From the NCBI GenBank assembly GCA_963660495.1, contig CAVKYO010000016.1, positions 1 through 30,544 on the forward strand: DNA of 30,544 bases, given 5' to 3'. The notes under the pieces were generated by a model that was not told the origin of the DNA, searched no databases, and worked only from the letters and a program-made list of their open reading frames with translations. Shown here piece by piece: positions 8,622-16,870 of the stretch. Each line of letters opens with the position of its first letter. Within the stretch, counting starts at the first letter, position 1. This DNA comes from CAG-877 sp963660495. Lineage in GTDB: Bacteria > Bacillota_I > Bacilli_A > RF39 > UBA660. The position numbers and the translations under genes were made by a program.

Positions 8622-8648
8622 AAGTACCAGTCCTCCAATTCTATTTTA

Positions 8649-8677
8649 ATTTTACAACTTTTTTATATTTTTTTCAA
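8649..8677 (-). promoter_or_regulatory. SigA-type promoter of the kinase pair
   Basis: Minus strand: -35 TTGAAA (8672-8677), 17-base spacer, -10 TAAAAT (8649-8654), about 28 bases before the GTG start. Confidence 0.65.
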
Positions 8678-8687
8678 TTTTTTAAAT

Positions 8688-8715
8688 AGAAAAAACAACT
8701 CTTTTTTGAGCTGTT
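8688..8715 (-). terminator. Intrinsic terminator of thyA-folA
   Basis: An 8-bp stem (8694-8701 with 8708-8715, one G-T pair) is followed on the minus strand by a run of six T. It overlaps the folA stop codon. Confidence 0.85.
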
Positions 8716-9202
8716 ATTTATTTATCCTTTTGTATATTATATGACTATAGGTTATACCATTATCTTGATGAGTACAAAGTAGTTCTTTTTGCCATTCTTC
8801 TTTATTAAATGTTGGAAAAAAGGCATCTGCATCTTTACTGGCATCTATTTCAGTTAAAATAAGTTTATTAGCTTTAGGTAAAAATTCTTGATATATTTTA
8901 GCTCCACCAATGACTACTACCTCTTCGTCTTTATCTTGTAAATATTTTTGTAGTTCTTCTATACTATGAAATACTTGTAATTGTTCATTTTCTTCTAGAT
9001 TTTGATGAGTTAAAACTAAGTGTTTTCTTTTTGGTAATAATTTAGGTAGGGACTCTAAAGTTTTTCTACCTAGTATTACTTCTTTACCAATGGTTTGTTC
9101 TTTAAAGAATTTTAAATCTTCTTTTAAATGCCATAATAATTTGTTATCTTTTCCTAATTCATTATTTTTGCCTATTGCGGCTATTAAAGTTATTGTTGCC
9201 AT
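8714..9202 (-). CDS. folA: Dihydrofolate reductase
   Basis: Reduces dihydrofolate to tetrahydrofolate with NADPH, restoring the folate that thymidylate synthase oxidises. 162 residues, normal length. Visible motifs: N-terminal IAAIGKNNELGKDN (Met20-loop region); LLWHLKEDLKFF with the substrate-binding acid at Asp29 (equivalent to Asp26 of the Lactobacillus casei enzyme); GRKTLESLP for cofactor binding; and VVIGGAKIYQEFLP near the C terminus, the conserved GG-x-x-IY turn. It begins one base after the thyA stop, so the two genes are translated from one message and work in one cycle. Confidence 0.96.
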   Translation of the reverse strand: MATITLIAAIGKNNELGKDNKLLWHLKEDLKFFKEQTIGKEVILGRKTLESLPKLLPKRKHLVLTHQNLEENEQLQVFHSIEELQKYLQDKDEEVVVIGGAKIYQEFLPKANKLILTEIDASKDADAFFPTFNKEEWQKELLCTHQDNGITYSHIIYKRINK

Positions 9203-9203
9203 A

Positions 9204-10121
9204 TTAAATACCTAAATCGAACTTCAACTGTGGGTTTTGTTCTTTTATTTTTTCTCTTGGATAACCTATTATTTTAATGTCATTTACAGTAAAGTCATAA
9301 AAATTCTTTTTGTCAGGATTTAGCCAGATACTTGGTTCACATTCAACTGGTTCCCGTCTAATTAATTCTTTAGCTTGTTCAATATGACGGTCATAAATTT
9401 GAATATTATTGTAGAACCAAGTAAATGTACCGGGAGTTAAGTCTAAATGTCTAGCAATTAAGTTTAGTAGTACTATGTATTGTACTTGATTAATACAGCC
9501 TGCTGTTGCAAAATCACTTGAACGTTGTATTAGACACATATCAAGATAATCAACTCCGTCTTTTCCATGACGAACTGACCAGGTTGTTAGAAAAGCACAT
9601 GGTTTTAAACCGTGAGGTTTATTAAAATCTAATTCTTGCCAGAGACTAATTATATGTCTTCTACCATCCGGATTTTCTTTTATATCTTTAATTAAGTTTT
9701 TAACTAATTTATGTTTTCTTACTGTTTCACCGTAGCAAGATCCAATGTATGGATGTCCAGCTTTATTTAGTAAGTAATTACCATTTTCATCTCTTAGTGC
9801 CCAGTCTTTCCACCAGTTATTTATTTCATGATTTTCTTCCCAGGTGTTTTTGCCTAATAATTCATCAAAAACAACTAAGTCATTACTTTCTTTTTGATAT
9901 ATCCATAGTATTTCAGCAATAGATGCTTTTACAGCGATAGGTCTTAGTGTTACTAGAGGACTCTCTCCTTTAGTTAAATCATATGTACACATACCATGAT
10001 TTACACTTAAGGTATATGCTTTAGTTCCATCGGCATACTTTGGTCTTGGATTTTTATCTAGACAGCCTTCATCTAAAATTCTTTGTAATATTTCTTTTGT
10101 ATATATATCACCTTTTGTCAT
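9204..10121 (-). CDS. thyA: Thymidylate synthase
   Basis: Methylates dUMP to dTMP with methylene-tetrahydrofolate, producing dihydrofolate for the next gene. 305 residues. The catalytic Cys175 lies in GLKPCAFLTTWSVR; Arg154/Arg155 (GRRH) and QRSSD at 199-203 bind the dUMP phosphate. The PCAFLTTWS form of the active-site loop, in place of PPCHxxYQF, is typical of the B. subtilis ThyA subgroup. Start ATG follows a near-perfect AAGGAGG site. First gene of thyA-folA. Confidence 0.97.
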   Translation of the reverse strand: MTKGDIYTKEILQRILDEGCLDKNPRPKYADGTKAYTLSVNHGMCTYDLTKGESPLVTLRPIAVKASIAEILWIYQKESNDLVVFDELLGKNTWEENHEINNWWKDWALRDENGNYLLNKAGHPYIGSCYGETVRKHKLVKNLIKDIKENPDGRRHIISLWQELDFNKPHGLKPCAFLTTWSVRHGKDGVDYLDMCLIQRSSDFATAGCINQVQYIVLLNLIARHLDLTPGTFTWFYNNIQIYDRHIEQAKELIRREPVECEPSIWLNPDKKNFYDFTVNDIKIIGYPREKIKEQNPQLKFDLGI

Positions 10122-10144
10122 TATTTACCTCCTTAGACTAGTTA

Positions 10145-10187
10145 ATTGTATCATATCAAGCATTTTTCTTGTGTTGCTTTTGCAACA
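10145..10187 (-). promoter_or_regulatory. thyA promoter with an inverted repeat over its -35 region
   Basis: Minus strand extended -10 TGATACAAT (TACAAT at 10145-10150), 23 bases before the thyA ATG, with no good -35. A perfect inverted repeat TGTTGC-TTTT-GCAACA (10172-10187) covers the -35 and just upstream. It may be a regulator site that compensates for the weak -35. No regulator can be named. Confidence 0.45.
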
Positions 10188-10221
10188 ATTACATATTTTT
10201 TACAAATAAAGATGCATATAA

Positions 10222-10249
10222 AAACTGATACCTTTTTTAGTATCAGTTT
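10222..10249 (-). terminator. Intrinsic terminator of the heat-shock/pepF-dnaJ unit
   Basis: A perfect 10-bp stem (10222-10231 with 10240-10249; arms AAACTGATAC and GTATCAGTTT) with an 8-base loop; TTTTTAT follows on the minus strand. It starts 11 bases after the dnaJ stop. Confidence 0.9.
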
Positions 10250-10260
10250 ATTAATGTATT

Positions 10261-11412
10261 TTATTGTCTTTCTACAAAGCGATCAAATTCATTTACTTCT
10301 TTGGTACTTAAATCAGTTTGTGATAATTTGTCGATTAGAGACTTTTGTTCTTTATTTAATTTCTTTGGTGTGTAAACCTTGAATATTACATACATATCAC
10401 CTTTATGACGACGATATTCATTGTTTACACCTTTTCCTTTTATCTTTTGCTTTTCTCCTGAATCTGTACCAGCTGGAATAGTTAATTTTACATTTCCATA
10501 TAATGTAGGAATCATTTTCTTACATCCTAGAATAGCTTCAGTGATTGTAATTGGAACTTCTAAGTAGATATCATCATTTTCACGAATATAATAATCGTGT
10601 TCTGATACTACGTATTCTAAATATAAATCTCCGTTTGGACCGCCGTTAGTACCAGGATTTCCTTTGCCAGATACTCTTTGCCTATCGCCAGTATTTACAC
10701 CGGCAGGAATATTAATAGTAATACGTTTATTTTTCTTTATTTTTCCTTTACCGTTACATTCACTACACTTTCTTTTATAAATTTTACCTTTACCATCACA
10801 GTCTGGACATGGTCCTTTTGAAAGGAATGAGCCAAGGATGGTTTGTCTTTGACTAGTTACAGTACCAGTACCATGACAAGTTTCACAAGTTTCTGAATCG
10901 AAGCCACCTTTTCCATGGCATTCATCACAGTCTTCAACAACATCTATATTAAATTTCTTTTCAGTTCCAAAGATTGCTTCTTCGAAATCAAGTTTCATTC
11001 TCATTAAACAGTCACTTCCGCGTGTTGCCCTTGAACTAGATGATGAACCAGCAAAGTTTGAAAAGCCACCAAAGTTAGATGTTGATCCACCAAAGAAAGA
11101 ATCAAAGATATCGCCAAAGTCAAATCCTGAAGCGTCAAATCCTCCGAAGCCAGATCCGCCTCCAGCATAAGAATTATTAACGCCAGCATGACCATATTGA
11201 TCATACATTTTACGTTTTGATTCATCTGATAATACTTCGTATGCCTCTTGAGCTTCTTTAAACTTCTCGGCAGCATTTGGATCGTCTTTATTTAAATCTG
11301 GATGGTATTGTTTAGCTTTTTTACGAAAAGCACTTTTTATTTCATCGGCATTGGCACTTTTACTTACACCAAGCACCTCATAATAATCTCTTTTACCAGA
11401 ATTATCTGCCAT
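10261..11412 (-). CDS. dnaJ: Chaperone DnaJ (Hsp40)
   Basis: Co-chaperone that delivers unfolded clients to DnaK and stimulates its ATPase. 383 residues with the full class A layout. J domain (about 8-75) has HPD at 37-39. A Gly/Phe-rich linker (82-122) follows, ending in a short Ser run. The zinc-finger domain has four CxxCxGxG repeats (Cys162/165, 176/179, 202/205, 216/219). Two C-terminal beta domains complete it. Start ATG is preceded by AGAGGTG. It lies 16 bases after pepF, not directly after dnaK as in most Firmicutes, so it is probably transcribed with pepF. Confidence 0.97.
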   Translation of the reverse strand: MADNSGKRDYYEVLGVSKSANADEIKSAFRKKAKQYHPDLNKDDPNAAEKFKEAQEAYEVLSDESKRKMYDQYGHAGVNNSYAGGGSGFGGFDASGFDFGDIFDSFFGGSTSNFGGFSNFAGSSSSSRATRGSDCLMRMKLDFEEAIFGTEKKFNIDVVEDCDECHGKGGFDSETCETCHGTGTVTSQRQTILGSFLSKGPCPDCDGKGKIYKRKCSECNGKGKIKKNKRITINIPAGVNTGDRQRVSGKGNPGTNGGPNGDLYLEYVVSEHDYYIRENDDIYLEVPITITEAILGCKKMIPTLYGNVKLTIPAGTDSGEKQKIKGKGVNNEYRRHKGDMYVIFKVYTPKKLNKEQKSLIDKLSQTDLSTKEVNEFDRFVERQ

Positions 11413-11428
11413 ATTATTTTCACCTCTT

Positions 11429-13225
11429 TTACTTATTTAACTCTAAAAATTCTTCTAATGTTTTTTCAAATACCTTCATTGCTTCATCAAATACTTTTGT
11501 ATCTGTTAAATCTATATCAATTATTTTTAATACTTCTAATGGATAGTCTCTACTTGATGCTTTTAAAAATTCAATATATTTTTCTCTAAAACCAGGTGTC
11601 TTATTTATAATGTTTTTTGAAATGTATGAGGCAATGGATAAACCAGTTGCATATTTATAAACATAAAATGGAGTATAGAAATGAGGAATTCTTAAGCATT
11701 CATATTTTACTTCTTCATCTATTTTTACTTTAGGACCATAATACAATTTATTTAAATCATAATAATAATTACATATAGTATCAGGAGTTAGTATTTCACC
11801 TTTATCAGTTAATTCATGAATATACTTTTCAAATTCAGCAAACATTGTTTGTCTAAATATTGTAGCTTTAAATGTATCTAGACGATCTGCTAAAACATTG
11901 ATTTTTTCTTCTTTTGTTTTAGCATGTTCTTCCATGTAATGTGAAAATAACATTTCATTTACGGTTGATGCTATTTCAGCTATAAAAATTGGATATTGGT
12001 GATTACAATATTCATTATATGTATCAGTAAAATATGTGTGCATTGAATGACCTAGTTCATGAGCAAGTGTTGATACATCATTATACGTATCAGTATAATT
12101 TAGTAATACAAATGGTTTAGTGTCATAACCACCAGATGAATAGGCTCCTGATTTTTTATTTTTATTGGGATATTTATCTATCCATCCATCAGTAAAGGCT
12201 TTCTTTAGTACTTTTATGTATTCATCACCTAAGGGACTAAGAGCATTTATAACGATTGTTTTTCCTTCATCAAAACTATATTTTTTAGTATCTTTTTTAG
12301 TTACTGATACATAAGTATCGTATATATGAAAATCTTTTAATTTTAGAAGATGCTGTTTTGCTTCAAAATACTTATATAGTATTCCTAAGTTATTATGAAT
12401 GGTATTTATAAGATTATCATATAGTTCAACTGGTATAGTATCTTCAAATAAGCTTGTTTCTATACTTGATTTATAATTTTTTAATTTACTAGTTATACTT
12501 AATGACTCACATGTTGTTGCGAGTGTTGAAGTAAGTGTATTTTTCATGTCACCATATGCCTGATGGTATTTTAGGAATGCATCTTTTCGTACTTTTCTAT
12601 TACTGTCTTTTAGATAAATACTATAGTTACTTGAATTTAATTCTACTACTTTTTTATCTTTATCTTTTATTTTAGAAAATTTCATGTCAGCATCCATAAG
12701 ATAGGACGCTGTATCTGAACTACTATCAAGTACTTTAGCGTACGCTGAAGTTATTTTTTCTTCTTCTTTTGTTAATGTATGGTCTTTATATCTTAAAATA
12801 TTTAGAATGTTATGGCGATGTTTTTTTAGTCCTTCTTCTTTATCTAGGTAAGATATTATTTTATCTTCGTCATATTCTAGTATCATTGGAGTAATAAACG
12901 ATGTTTTTTCTTGAAATGATTGATATAAATTCATTACTTTTCCTGATAATTCTTGATAAGTGCTGTTTGATAAGTCTTCATCATTTTTTCTAAAGGAATA
13001 AGTAAATAGATTTTCCATAATTCTCATTGCTTCATTATATAGTTCAAGAAAATCCAAAAAGTTTTTACTTGTTTCTAAAAAGGTTTTTTGCCTTTTTTCT
13101 AATTCAGATATTTTTATTTTTACTTGTTCATAATCTTTTTTTAAAGAACTGTCATCTTTATAAATACTTTCTAAATCCCATTTATTTTCTTCTAGTACTT
13201 CATTTCTTTCTAATAATTTCTCCAT
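11429..13225 (-). CDS. pepF: Oligoendopeptidase F (M3 zinc metallopeptidase)
   Basis: Cytoplasmic M3-family peptidase that cuts short peptides. 598 residues, normal for PepF. The N-terminal helical lobe (about 110-190) precedes the catalytic domain. The zinc site is HELGH at 389-393, with the third ligand Glu417 in AEIAS, 28 residues after the first His, as in the family. No signal peptide. It sits between dnaK and dnaJ, which is unusual, and may put peptide clearance under heat-shock control. I see no Shine-Dalgarno before its ATG, and in-frame alternatives nearby are lacking. A strong hairpin lies just upstream. Expression may depend on coupling with dnaK or on an unusual initiation. Confidence 0.93.
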   Translation of the reverse strand: MEKLLERNEVLEENKWDLESIYKDDSSLKKDYEQVKIKISELEKRQKTFLETSKNFLDFLELYNEAMRIMENLFTYSFRKNDEDLSNSTYQELSGKVMNLYQSFQEKTSFITPMILEYDEDKIISYLDKEEGLKKHRHNILNILRYKDHTLTKEEEKITSAYAKVLDSSSDTASYLMDADMKFSKIKDKDKKVVELNSSNYSIYLKDSNRKVRKDAFLKYHQAYGDMKNTLTSTLATTCESLSITSKLKNYKSSIETSLFEDTIPVELYDNLINTIHNNLGILYKYFEAKQHLLKLKDFHIYDTYVSVTKKDTKKYSFDEGKTIVINALSPLGDEYIKVLKKAFTDGWIDKYPNKNKKSGAYSSGGYDTKPFVLLNYTDTYNDVSTLAHELGHSMHTYFTDTYNEYCNHQYPIFIAEIASTVNEMLFSHYMEEHAKTKEEKINVLADRLDTFKATIFRQTMFAEFEKYIHELTDKGEILTPDTICNYYYDLNKLYYGPKVKIDEEVKYECLRIPHFYTPFYVYKYATGLSIASYISKNIINKTPGFREKYIEFLKASSRDYPLEVLKIIDIDLTDTKVFDEAMKVFEKTLEEFLELNK

Positions 13226-13237
13226 TTTATGATTAGT

Positions 13238-13273
13238 AATAAGAAGTAGCCTTATTTAGTACTACTTCTTATT
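13238..13273 (-). other. Strong hairpin between dnaK and pepF
   Basis: A perfect 12-bp stem (13238-13249 with 13262-13273) with a 12-base loop. On the minus strand it is followed by ATTACTAATC, not a U-tract, so it is a poor classical terminator. It may lower read-through, protect the 3' end of the hrcA-grpE-dnaK message, or shape pepF initiation. The pepF ATG is 12 bases beyond the stem. Confidence 0.6.
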
Positions 13274-13288
13274 TGTTCCTTTCTGGTT

Positions 13289-15136
13289 TTATTCTTCTTC
13301 AATATCTGCTTCTTTTACGTCATCATCTTTCTTTTTGCTCTTTTTTGTTTCTTTTTCTTCGTCTTCTTCTTTAGTCTCTTCGCTTTCTTCTTGTTGACGC
13401 TCTTTAGCAGCTTGTTCATATACTTTTGTTGCTAGAGCCATAGCTTTTTCTTGAAGTTTTTCTTTTTCTTCTTTGATTTCTTCAATATCGCCTTTTTCTA
13501 GAGCTTTCTTCAAGTCTTTGATTAGATCTTCAGCTTCTTCTACTTCTTTCTTATCAGCTTTATCTCCTAAATCTTTAATAGCTTTTTCTGTTTGGAATAC
13601 CATTTGTTCAGCTTCATTTTTGATTTCTGCTTCTTCTTTACGTTTTTCATCAGCTTCTTTATTTTCTTCAGCTTCTTTACGCATTCTTTCGATTTCTTCA
13701 TCTGAAAGATTTGTACTTGAAGTTATAGTAATTGATTGTTCTTTATTTGTTCCTAGATCTTTTGCTGTTACGTTAACGATTCCGTTTGCGTCGATATCAA
13801 ATCTAACTTCAATTTGTGGTACTCCTCTTGGTGCTGGTGGAATGTTTCCTAATTGGAAGTTTCCTAATGTTTTGTTATCAGCAGCCATTGGACGTTCACC
13901 TTGTAAGATATGAATATCTACAGCTGGTTGATTATCAGCAGCAGTTGAGAATACTTCTTTCTTTGATGTTGGAATTGTTGTATTTCTTGGAATTAGAGTT
14001 GTCATAACTCCACCTAAAGTTTCAAGTCCTAATGATAATGGTGTAACATCAAGTAATACGATGTCATTAACATCACCAGTTAAAACTCCACCTTGAATAG
14101 CAGCACCCATGGCAACTACTTCATCTGGATTAACTTCACGGCTTGGTTCTTTTCCTAATTCTTTAGTAATTAAATCATATACCATAGGTACACGAGTAGA
14201 TCCACCTACTAAAATAACCTTATCAATATCTTTCTTTGTCATCTTAGCATCTTTTAAAGCTTTTTTAACTGGATCTAGAGTTGAGTCTACTAAGTCAGAT
14301 ATTAAGTCTTCAAATTTAGCTCTTGTTAAAGTCATATCTAAGTGTAGAGGTTCTCCATCATCACCTTTAGCAATAAATGGTGCTGATACTTGAGTTGATA
14401 CCATTCCTGATAAGTCTTTTTTAGCTTTTTCTGCTACTTCTTTTAGACGTTGCATAGCCATTTTATCTTTTGATAAGTCTACACCGTTTTCTTTTTTGAA
14501 TTCTTTTACTAAGTATTCGATAACTCTTTCATCAAAGTCATCTCCACCTAAATGGTTATTACCTGCTGTTGCTTTAACTTCGAAAACACCATCACCTAAT
14601 TCAAGAATTGAAACATCGAATGTTCCACCACCTAAGTCATAAACTAAGATAGTTTGTCCTTCGTCTTTTTCAAGTCCATAAGCTAATGCTGCTGCGGTGG
14701 GCTCGTTGATAATTCTTTCTACTTCTAAACCGGCAATTTTACCAGCATTTTTAGTAGCTTGACGTTGGGCATCGTTAAAGTATGCTGGAACTGTAATAAC
14801 AGCTTTTGTAACTTTTTCTCCTAAATAACTTTCAGCATAATCTTTAATGTATGATAAAATCATAGCTGAAATTTCTTCTGGAGTATATTTCTTACCTTCT
14901 AGTTCTACTTTTTCACTAGTTCCCATTTTTCTTTTAATTGATGAAACTGTGTTAGGATTAGTTAAAGCTTGACGTTTTGCTGACTCACCAACGATTTTTT
15001 CTCCTTTTTTGAAAGCTACAACTGATGGAGTTGTTCTTCCTCCTTCTGGATTTGGAATTACTTTAGCAGCTCCTGCTTCTAGTACAGCTGCACATGAATT
15101 TGTTGTACCTAAATCGATACCAATAATTTTACTCAT
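13289..15136 (-). CDS. dnaK: Chaperone DnaK (Hsp70)
   Basis: ATP-driven chaperone that binds exposed hydrophobic stretches together with DnaJ and GrpE. 615 residues. ATPase domain (1-355) shows phosphate loop GIDLGTTNSC (6-15), YDLGGGTFDVS (166-176) and the adenosine-binding GGSTR (311-315). The interdomain linker is DIVLLDVTP (358-366), followed by the substrate-binding beta domain and helical lid. The N-terminal lobe lacks the roughly 23-residue insert of Gram-negative DnaK, as expected for a Gram-positive type. The last 40 residues are very acidic and basic by turns (Glu/Lys-rich, ending in EEE). Third gene of hrcA-grpE-dnaK, 15 bases after grpE. Confidence 0.98.
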   Translation of the reverse strand: MSKIIGIDLGTTNSCAAVLEAGAAKVIPNPEGGRTTPSVVAFKKGEKIVGESAKRQALTNPNTVSSIKRKMGTSEKVELEGKKYTPEEISAMILSYIKDYAESYLGEKVTKAVITVPAYFNDAQRQATKNAGKIAGLEVERIINEPTAAALAYGLEKDEGQTILVYDLGGGTFDVSILELGDGVFEVKATAGNNHLGGDDFDERVIEYLVKEFKKENGVDLSKDKMAMQRLKEVAEKAKKDLSGMVSTQVSAPFIAKGDDGEPLHLDMTLTRAKFEDLISDLVDSTLDPVKKALKDAKMTKKDIDKVILVGGSTRVPMVYDLITKELGKEPSREVNPDEVVAMGAAIQGGVLTGDVNDIVLLDVTPLSLGLETLGGVMTTLIPRNTTIPTSKKEVFSTAADNQPAVDIHILQGERPMAADNKTLGNFQLGNIPPAPRGVPQIEVRFDIDANGIVNVTAKDLGTNKEQSITITSSTNLSDEEIERMRKEAEENKEADEKRKEEAEIKNEAEQMVFQTEKAIKDLGDKADKKEVEEAEDLIKDLKKALEKGDIEEIKEEKEKLQEKAMALATKVYEQAAKERQQEESEETKEEDEEKETKKSKKKDDDVKEADIEEE

Positions 15137-15151
15137 ATTTTATCTCTCCTT

Positions 15152-15745
15152 TTATAATTGATTTATTTTTACTGAGGCAGGTCTTATGACTCTGTCTTTT
15201 AATTTATATCCTTTTTGTAATACTTCTAGTACTTCTTCATCTTGATAATCCGCTAAACTATCAGTTAATAGGGCTTGTTCTTGATTTGGATCAAAGATTT
15301 CTCCAACTCTTGAAATTTCTTCAACGCCAAACTTCTGTAAAGCTCCATTTAATGATGCATACATTATTTTAAAGCCAGCTAAGAACTTAGATAACTCATC
15401 AGTTAAATCATTATCATCTAATTTGATAGCTCTTTCAAAGTTGTCTAGTATTGGAAGTATTTCCATAATTAAATTTTGGTTTGAATATTTTAACATATTT
15501 GCTGTTTCTTCATCTTTACGACGACGATAGTTAACTAATTCTGCTTGAGCTAATTTAACTTTATCAGTTAATTCTTGATTTAGTTTTTCTAACTCAGCAA
15601 TTTTTAATGTTAATTCTTCTTCTTTTTTATTTTTATTTTTCTTCTTTTTTTTATCATGTTGACATTCACAATGTTCACAATTACATTTTTCTTCAGCAGG
15701 CTGTTCTACTGTTAATTCTTCTATTTTTTCTTGTTCTTGATTCAT
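15152..15745 (-). CDS. grpE: Nucleotide exchange factor GrpE, with Cys/His-rich N terminus
   Basis: Releases ADP from DnaK. 197 residues. The long dimerising helix (about 42-100) contains the family's ELVNYRRRKDEE-like stretch. The C-terminal beta wing ends with VLEVLQKGYKLKDRVIRPASVKI, the conserved GrpE signature. The N-terminal tail is odd: Cys21, Cys23, His25, Cys26, Cys28 and His30 lie within ten residues and are followed by a run of Lys/Asn (31-41). That looks like a possible metal-binding or redox patch. Six bases separate it from hrcA, so the two are co-transcribed under HrcA/CIRCE. Confidence 0.95.
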   Translation of the reverse strand: MNQEQEKIEELTVEQPAEEKCNCEHCECQHDKKKKKNKNKKEEELTLKIAELEKLNQELTDKVKLAQAELVNYRRRKDEETANMLKYSNQNLIMEILPILDNFERAIKLDDNDLTDELSKFLAGFKIMYASLNGALQKFGVEEISRVGEIFDPNQEQALLTDSLADYQDEEVLEVLQKGYKLKDRVIRPASVKINQL

Positions 15746-15751
15746 ATTTTC

Positions 15752-16741
15752 CTACCTTTCGATATTTTCTTTCATGTATTCTAGCATGGAAACAACTTGA
15801 TCATATTCCATTCTCTTAGGTCCAATGATTGCGATTGTACCTTCCTCACTATCAGTTTTAAACTTTGTTTTGATAACTGTAACATCATCATCAATATTAC
15901 TTTCAGTACCAATGTAAACTTTAATATTATTATCATCGTCTTCTTCAATACGACGAAGTGTTTCTTTATCTTCTAATTTATTATAGATATTTTTTATTTT
16001 TTCGATATTGGTACTAAATTCTGGTTGTTCCAATATTTTGTGTCTTCCGACAACATTTACTTCTTGATTAGTAAAGTCATTAAATACATGATAAAAAGCG
16101 TTATATAATTGTTCATGTTGTTTTACATATTTTCCAATAATAGGCTTTATCTCGTACTCTAGTTTTTTACTTACTTCATCTATTGGAGTACCTGTTATGA
16201 GGTTGTTTATTAGACCGACTGTTTTTTTGACTTCGTCTAACGAAACATCTTGAAGTTTTATATTCTTATGTTCGACGTGTCCTTTATCGGTTACTATTAT
16301 TACAATCATACTAGCATCATCAATAGGAACTACTTCTATTTGTTTAAGAAGGTTCTCATGAGAGGTACTACCAAGTACTACTGTAGTATAATTCGTGATA
16401 TCTGATATAACCTGCAAACTTTTAGTTATTACATCAGATAAGGCTAATTGTTGATTTCTGAAAACAATTTGTAACTTTAACATGTCTTCAGCATTCATCT
16501 TTTTTAACTCCATTAGATTATCGACATAGTATCTATAACCTGCTTCACTCGGAACTCTTCCTGATGAAGTATGGGTTTTTTCTAGTAAGCCGGCATTTTC
16601 AAGAGCGACCATTTCATTACGTACTGTAGCACTTGAACATTTTAAGGCTTTTGATATTACTTTTGAACCTATTGGCTTAGCTTCTTTTATATACTTTTCA
16701 ATTATTAATTTTAGAATGCTGTTTTGTCTTGCCGTTAGCAT
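15752..16741 (-). CDS. hrcA: Heat-inducible transcription repressor HrcA
   Basis: Repressor that binds CIRCE operators and is released under heat stress. 329 residues. The N-terminal winged helix (1-75) reads LTARQNSILKLIIEKYI and later ATVRNEMVALENAGLL and SSGRVPSEAGYRYYV, all family signatures. A GAF-like dimerisation domain follows. It is first in its own operon, directly below two CIRCE operators, so it represses itself. The ribosome site GGAGG is inside the right half of the proximal CIRCE. Confidence 0.97.
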   Translation of the reverse strand: MLTARQNSILKLIIEKYIKEAKPIGSKVISKALKCSSATVRNEMVALENAGLLEKTHTSSGRVPSEAGYRYYVDNLMELKKMNAEDMLKLQIVFRNQQLALSDVITKSLQVISDITNYTTVVLGSTSHENLLKQIEVVPIDDASMIVIIVTDKGHVEHKNIKLQDVSLDEVKKTVGLINNLITGTPIDEVSKKLEYEIKPIIGKYVKQHEQLYNAFYHVFNDFTNQEVNVVGRHKILEQPEFSTNIEKIKNIYNKLEDKETLRRIEEDDDNNIKVYIGTESNIDDDVTVIKTKFKTDSEEGTIAIIGPKRMEYDQVVSMLEYMKENIER

Positions 16742-16755
16742 TTTAAATCAACCTC

Positions 16756-16782
16756 CTAGCACTATCATTTTACTAGTGCTAA
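16756..16782 (-). promoter_or_regulatory. Proximal CIRCE operator, over the hrcA ribosome site
   Basis: Minus strand TTAGCACTA-N9-TAGTGCTAG: 9-9-9 spacing with one base off the CIRCE consensus at the end of the second arm. That arm runs into the GGAGG ribosome site. Confidence 0.9.
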
Positions 16783-16786
16783 TTGT

Positions 16787-16815
16787 ATTTTATGACTTTT
16801 TTTAGCACTTGTCAA
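16787..16815 (-). promoter_or_regulatory. SigA promoter of hrcA-grpE-dnaK
   Basis: Minus strand: perfect -35 TTGACA (16810-16815), 17-base spacer, -10 TAAAAT (16787-16792). The -35 is inside the distal CIRCE and the transcript start would fall in the proximal CIRCE. Confidence 0.9.
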
Positions 16816-16828
16816 CTATTTGTGCTAA
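16802..16828 (-). promoter_or_regulatory. Distal CIRCE operator, over the -35 box
   Basis: Minus strand TTAGCACAA-N9-AAGTGCTAA, 9-9-9 spacing. The seven outer bases of each arm match the consensus TTAGCACTC-N9-GAGTGCTAA; the inner two differ. Confidence 0.9.
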
Positions 16829-16837
16829 TTTTTTTTA

Positions 16838-16870
16838 AAAAGAAAAGAGCATTACGTAAAATACTCTTTT
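16838..16870 (-). terminator. Intrinsic terminator of the surface protein gene
   Basis: An 11-bp stem (16843-16853 with 16860-16870, one wobble) is followed on the minus strand by CTTTTT. It ends at the stop codon of the surface protein and shields the heat-shock promoter from upstream transcription. Confidence 0.85.

Noticed and set aside
10146..10382. Plus-strand open frame of 78 residues across the thyA upstream region and dnaJ terminator
   Set aside because: It runs through a promoter, a terminator stem and the antisense of dnaJ, with no ribosome site.
13473..14393. Long open frames on the plus strand opposite dnaK (146 and 94 residues)
   Set aside because: They are antisense to dnaK, low-complexity (Ser/Phe/Ile-rich) and lack ribosome sites; a by-product of the sense codon pattern.
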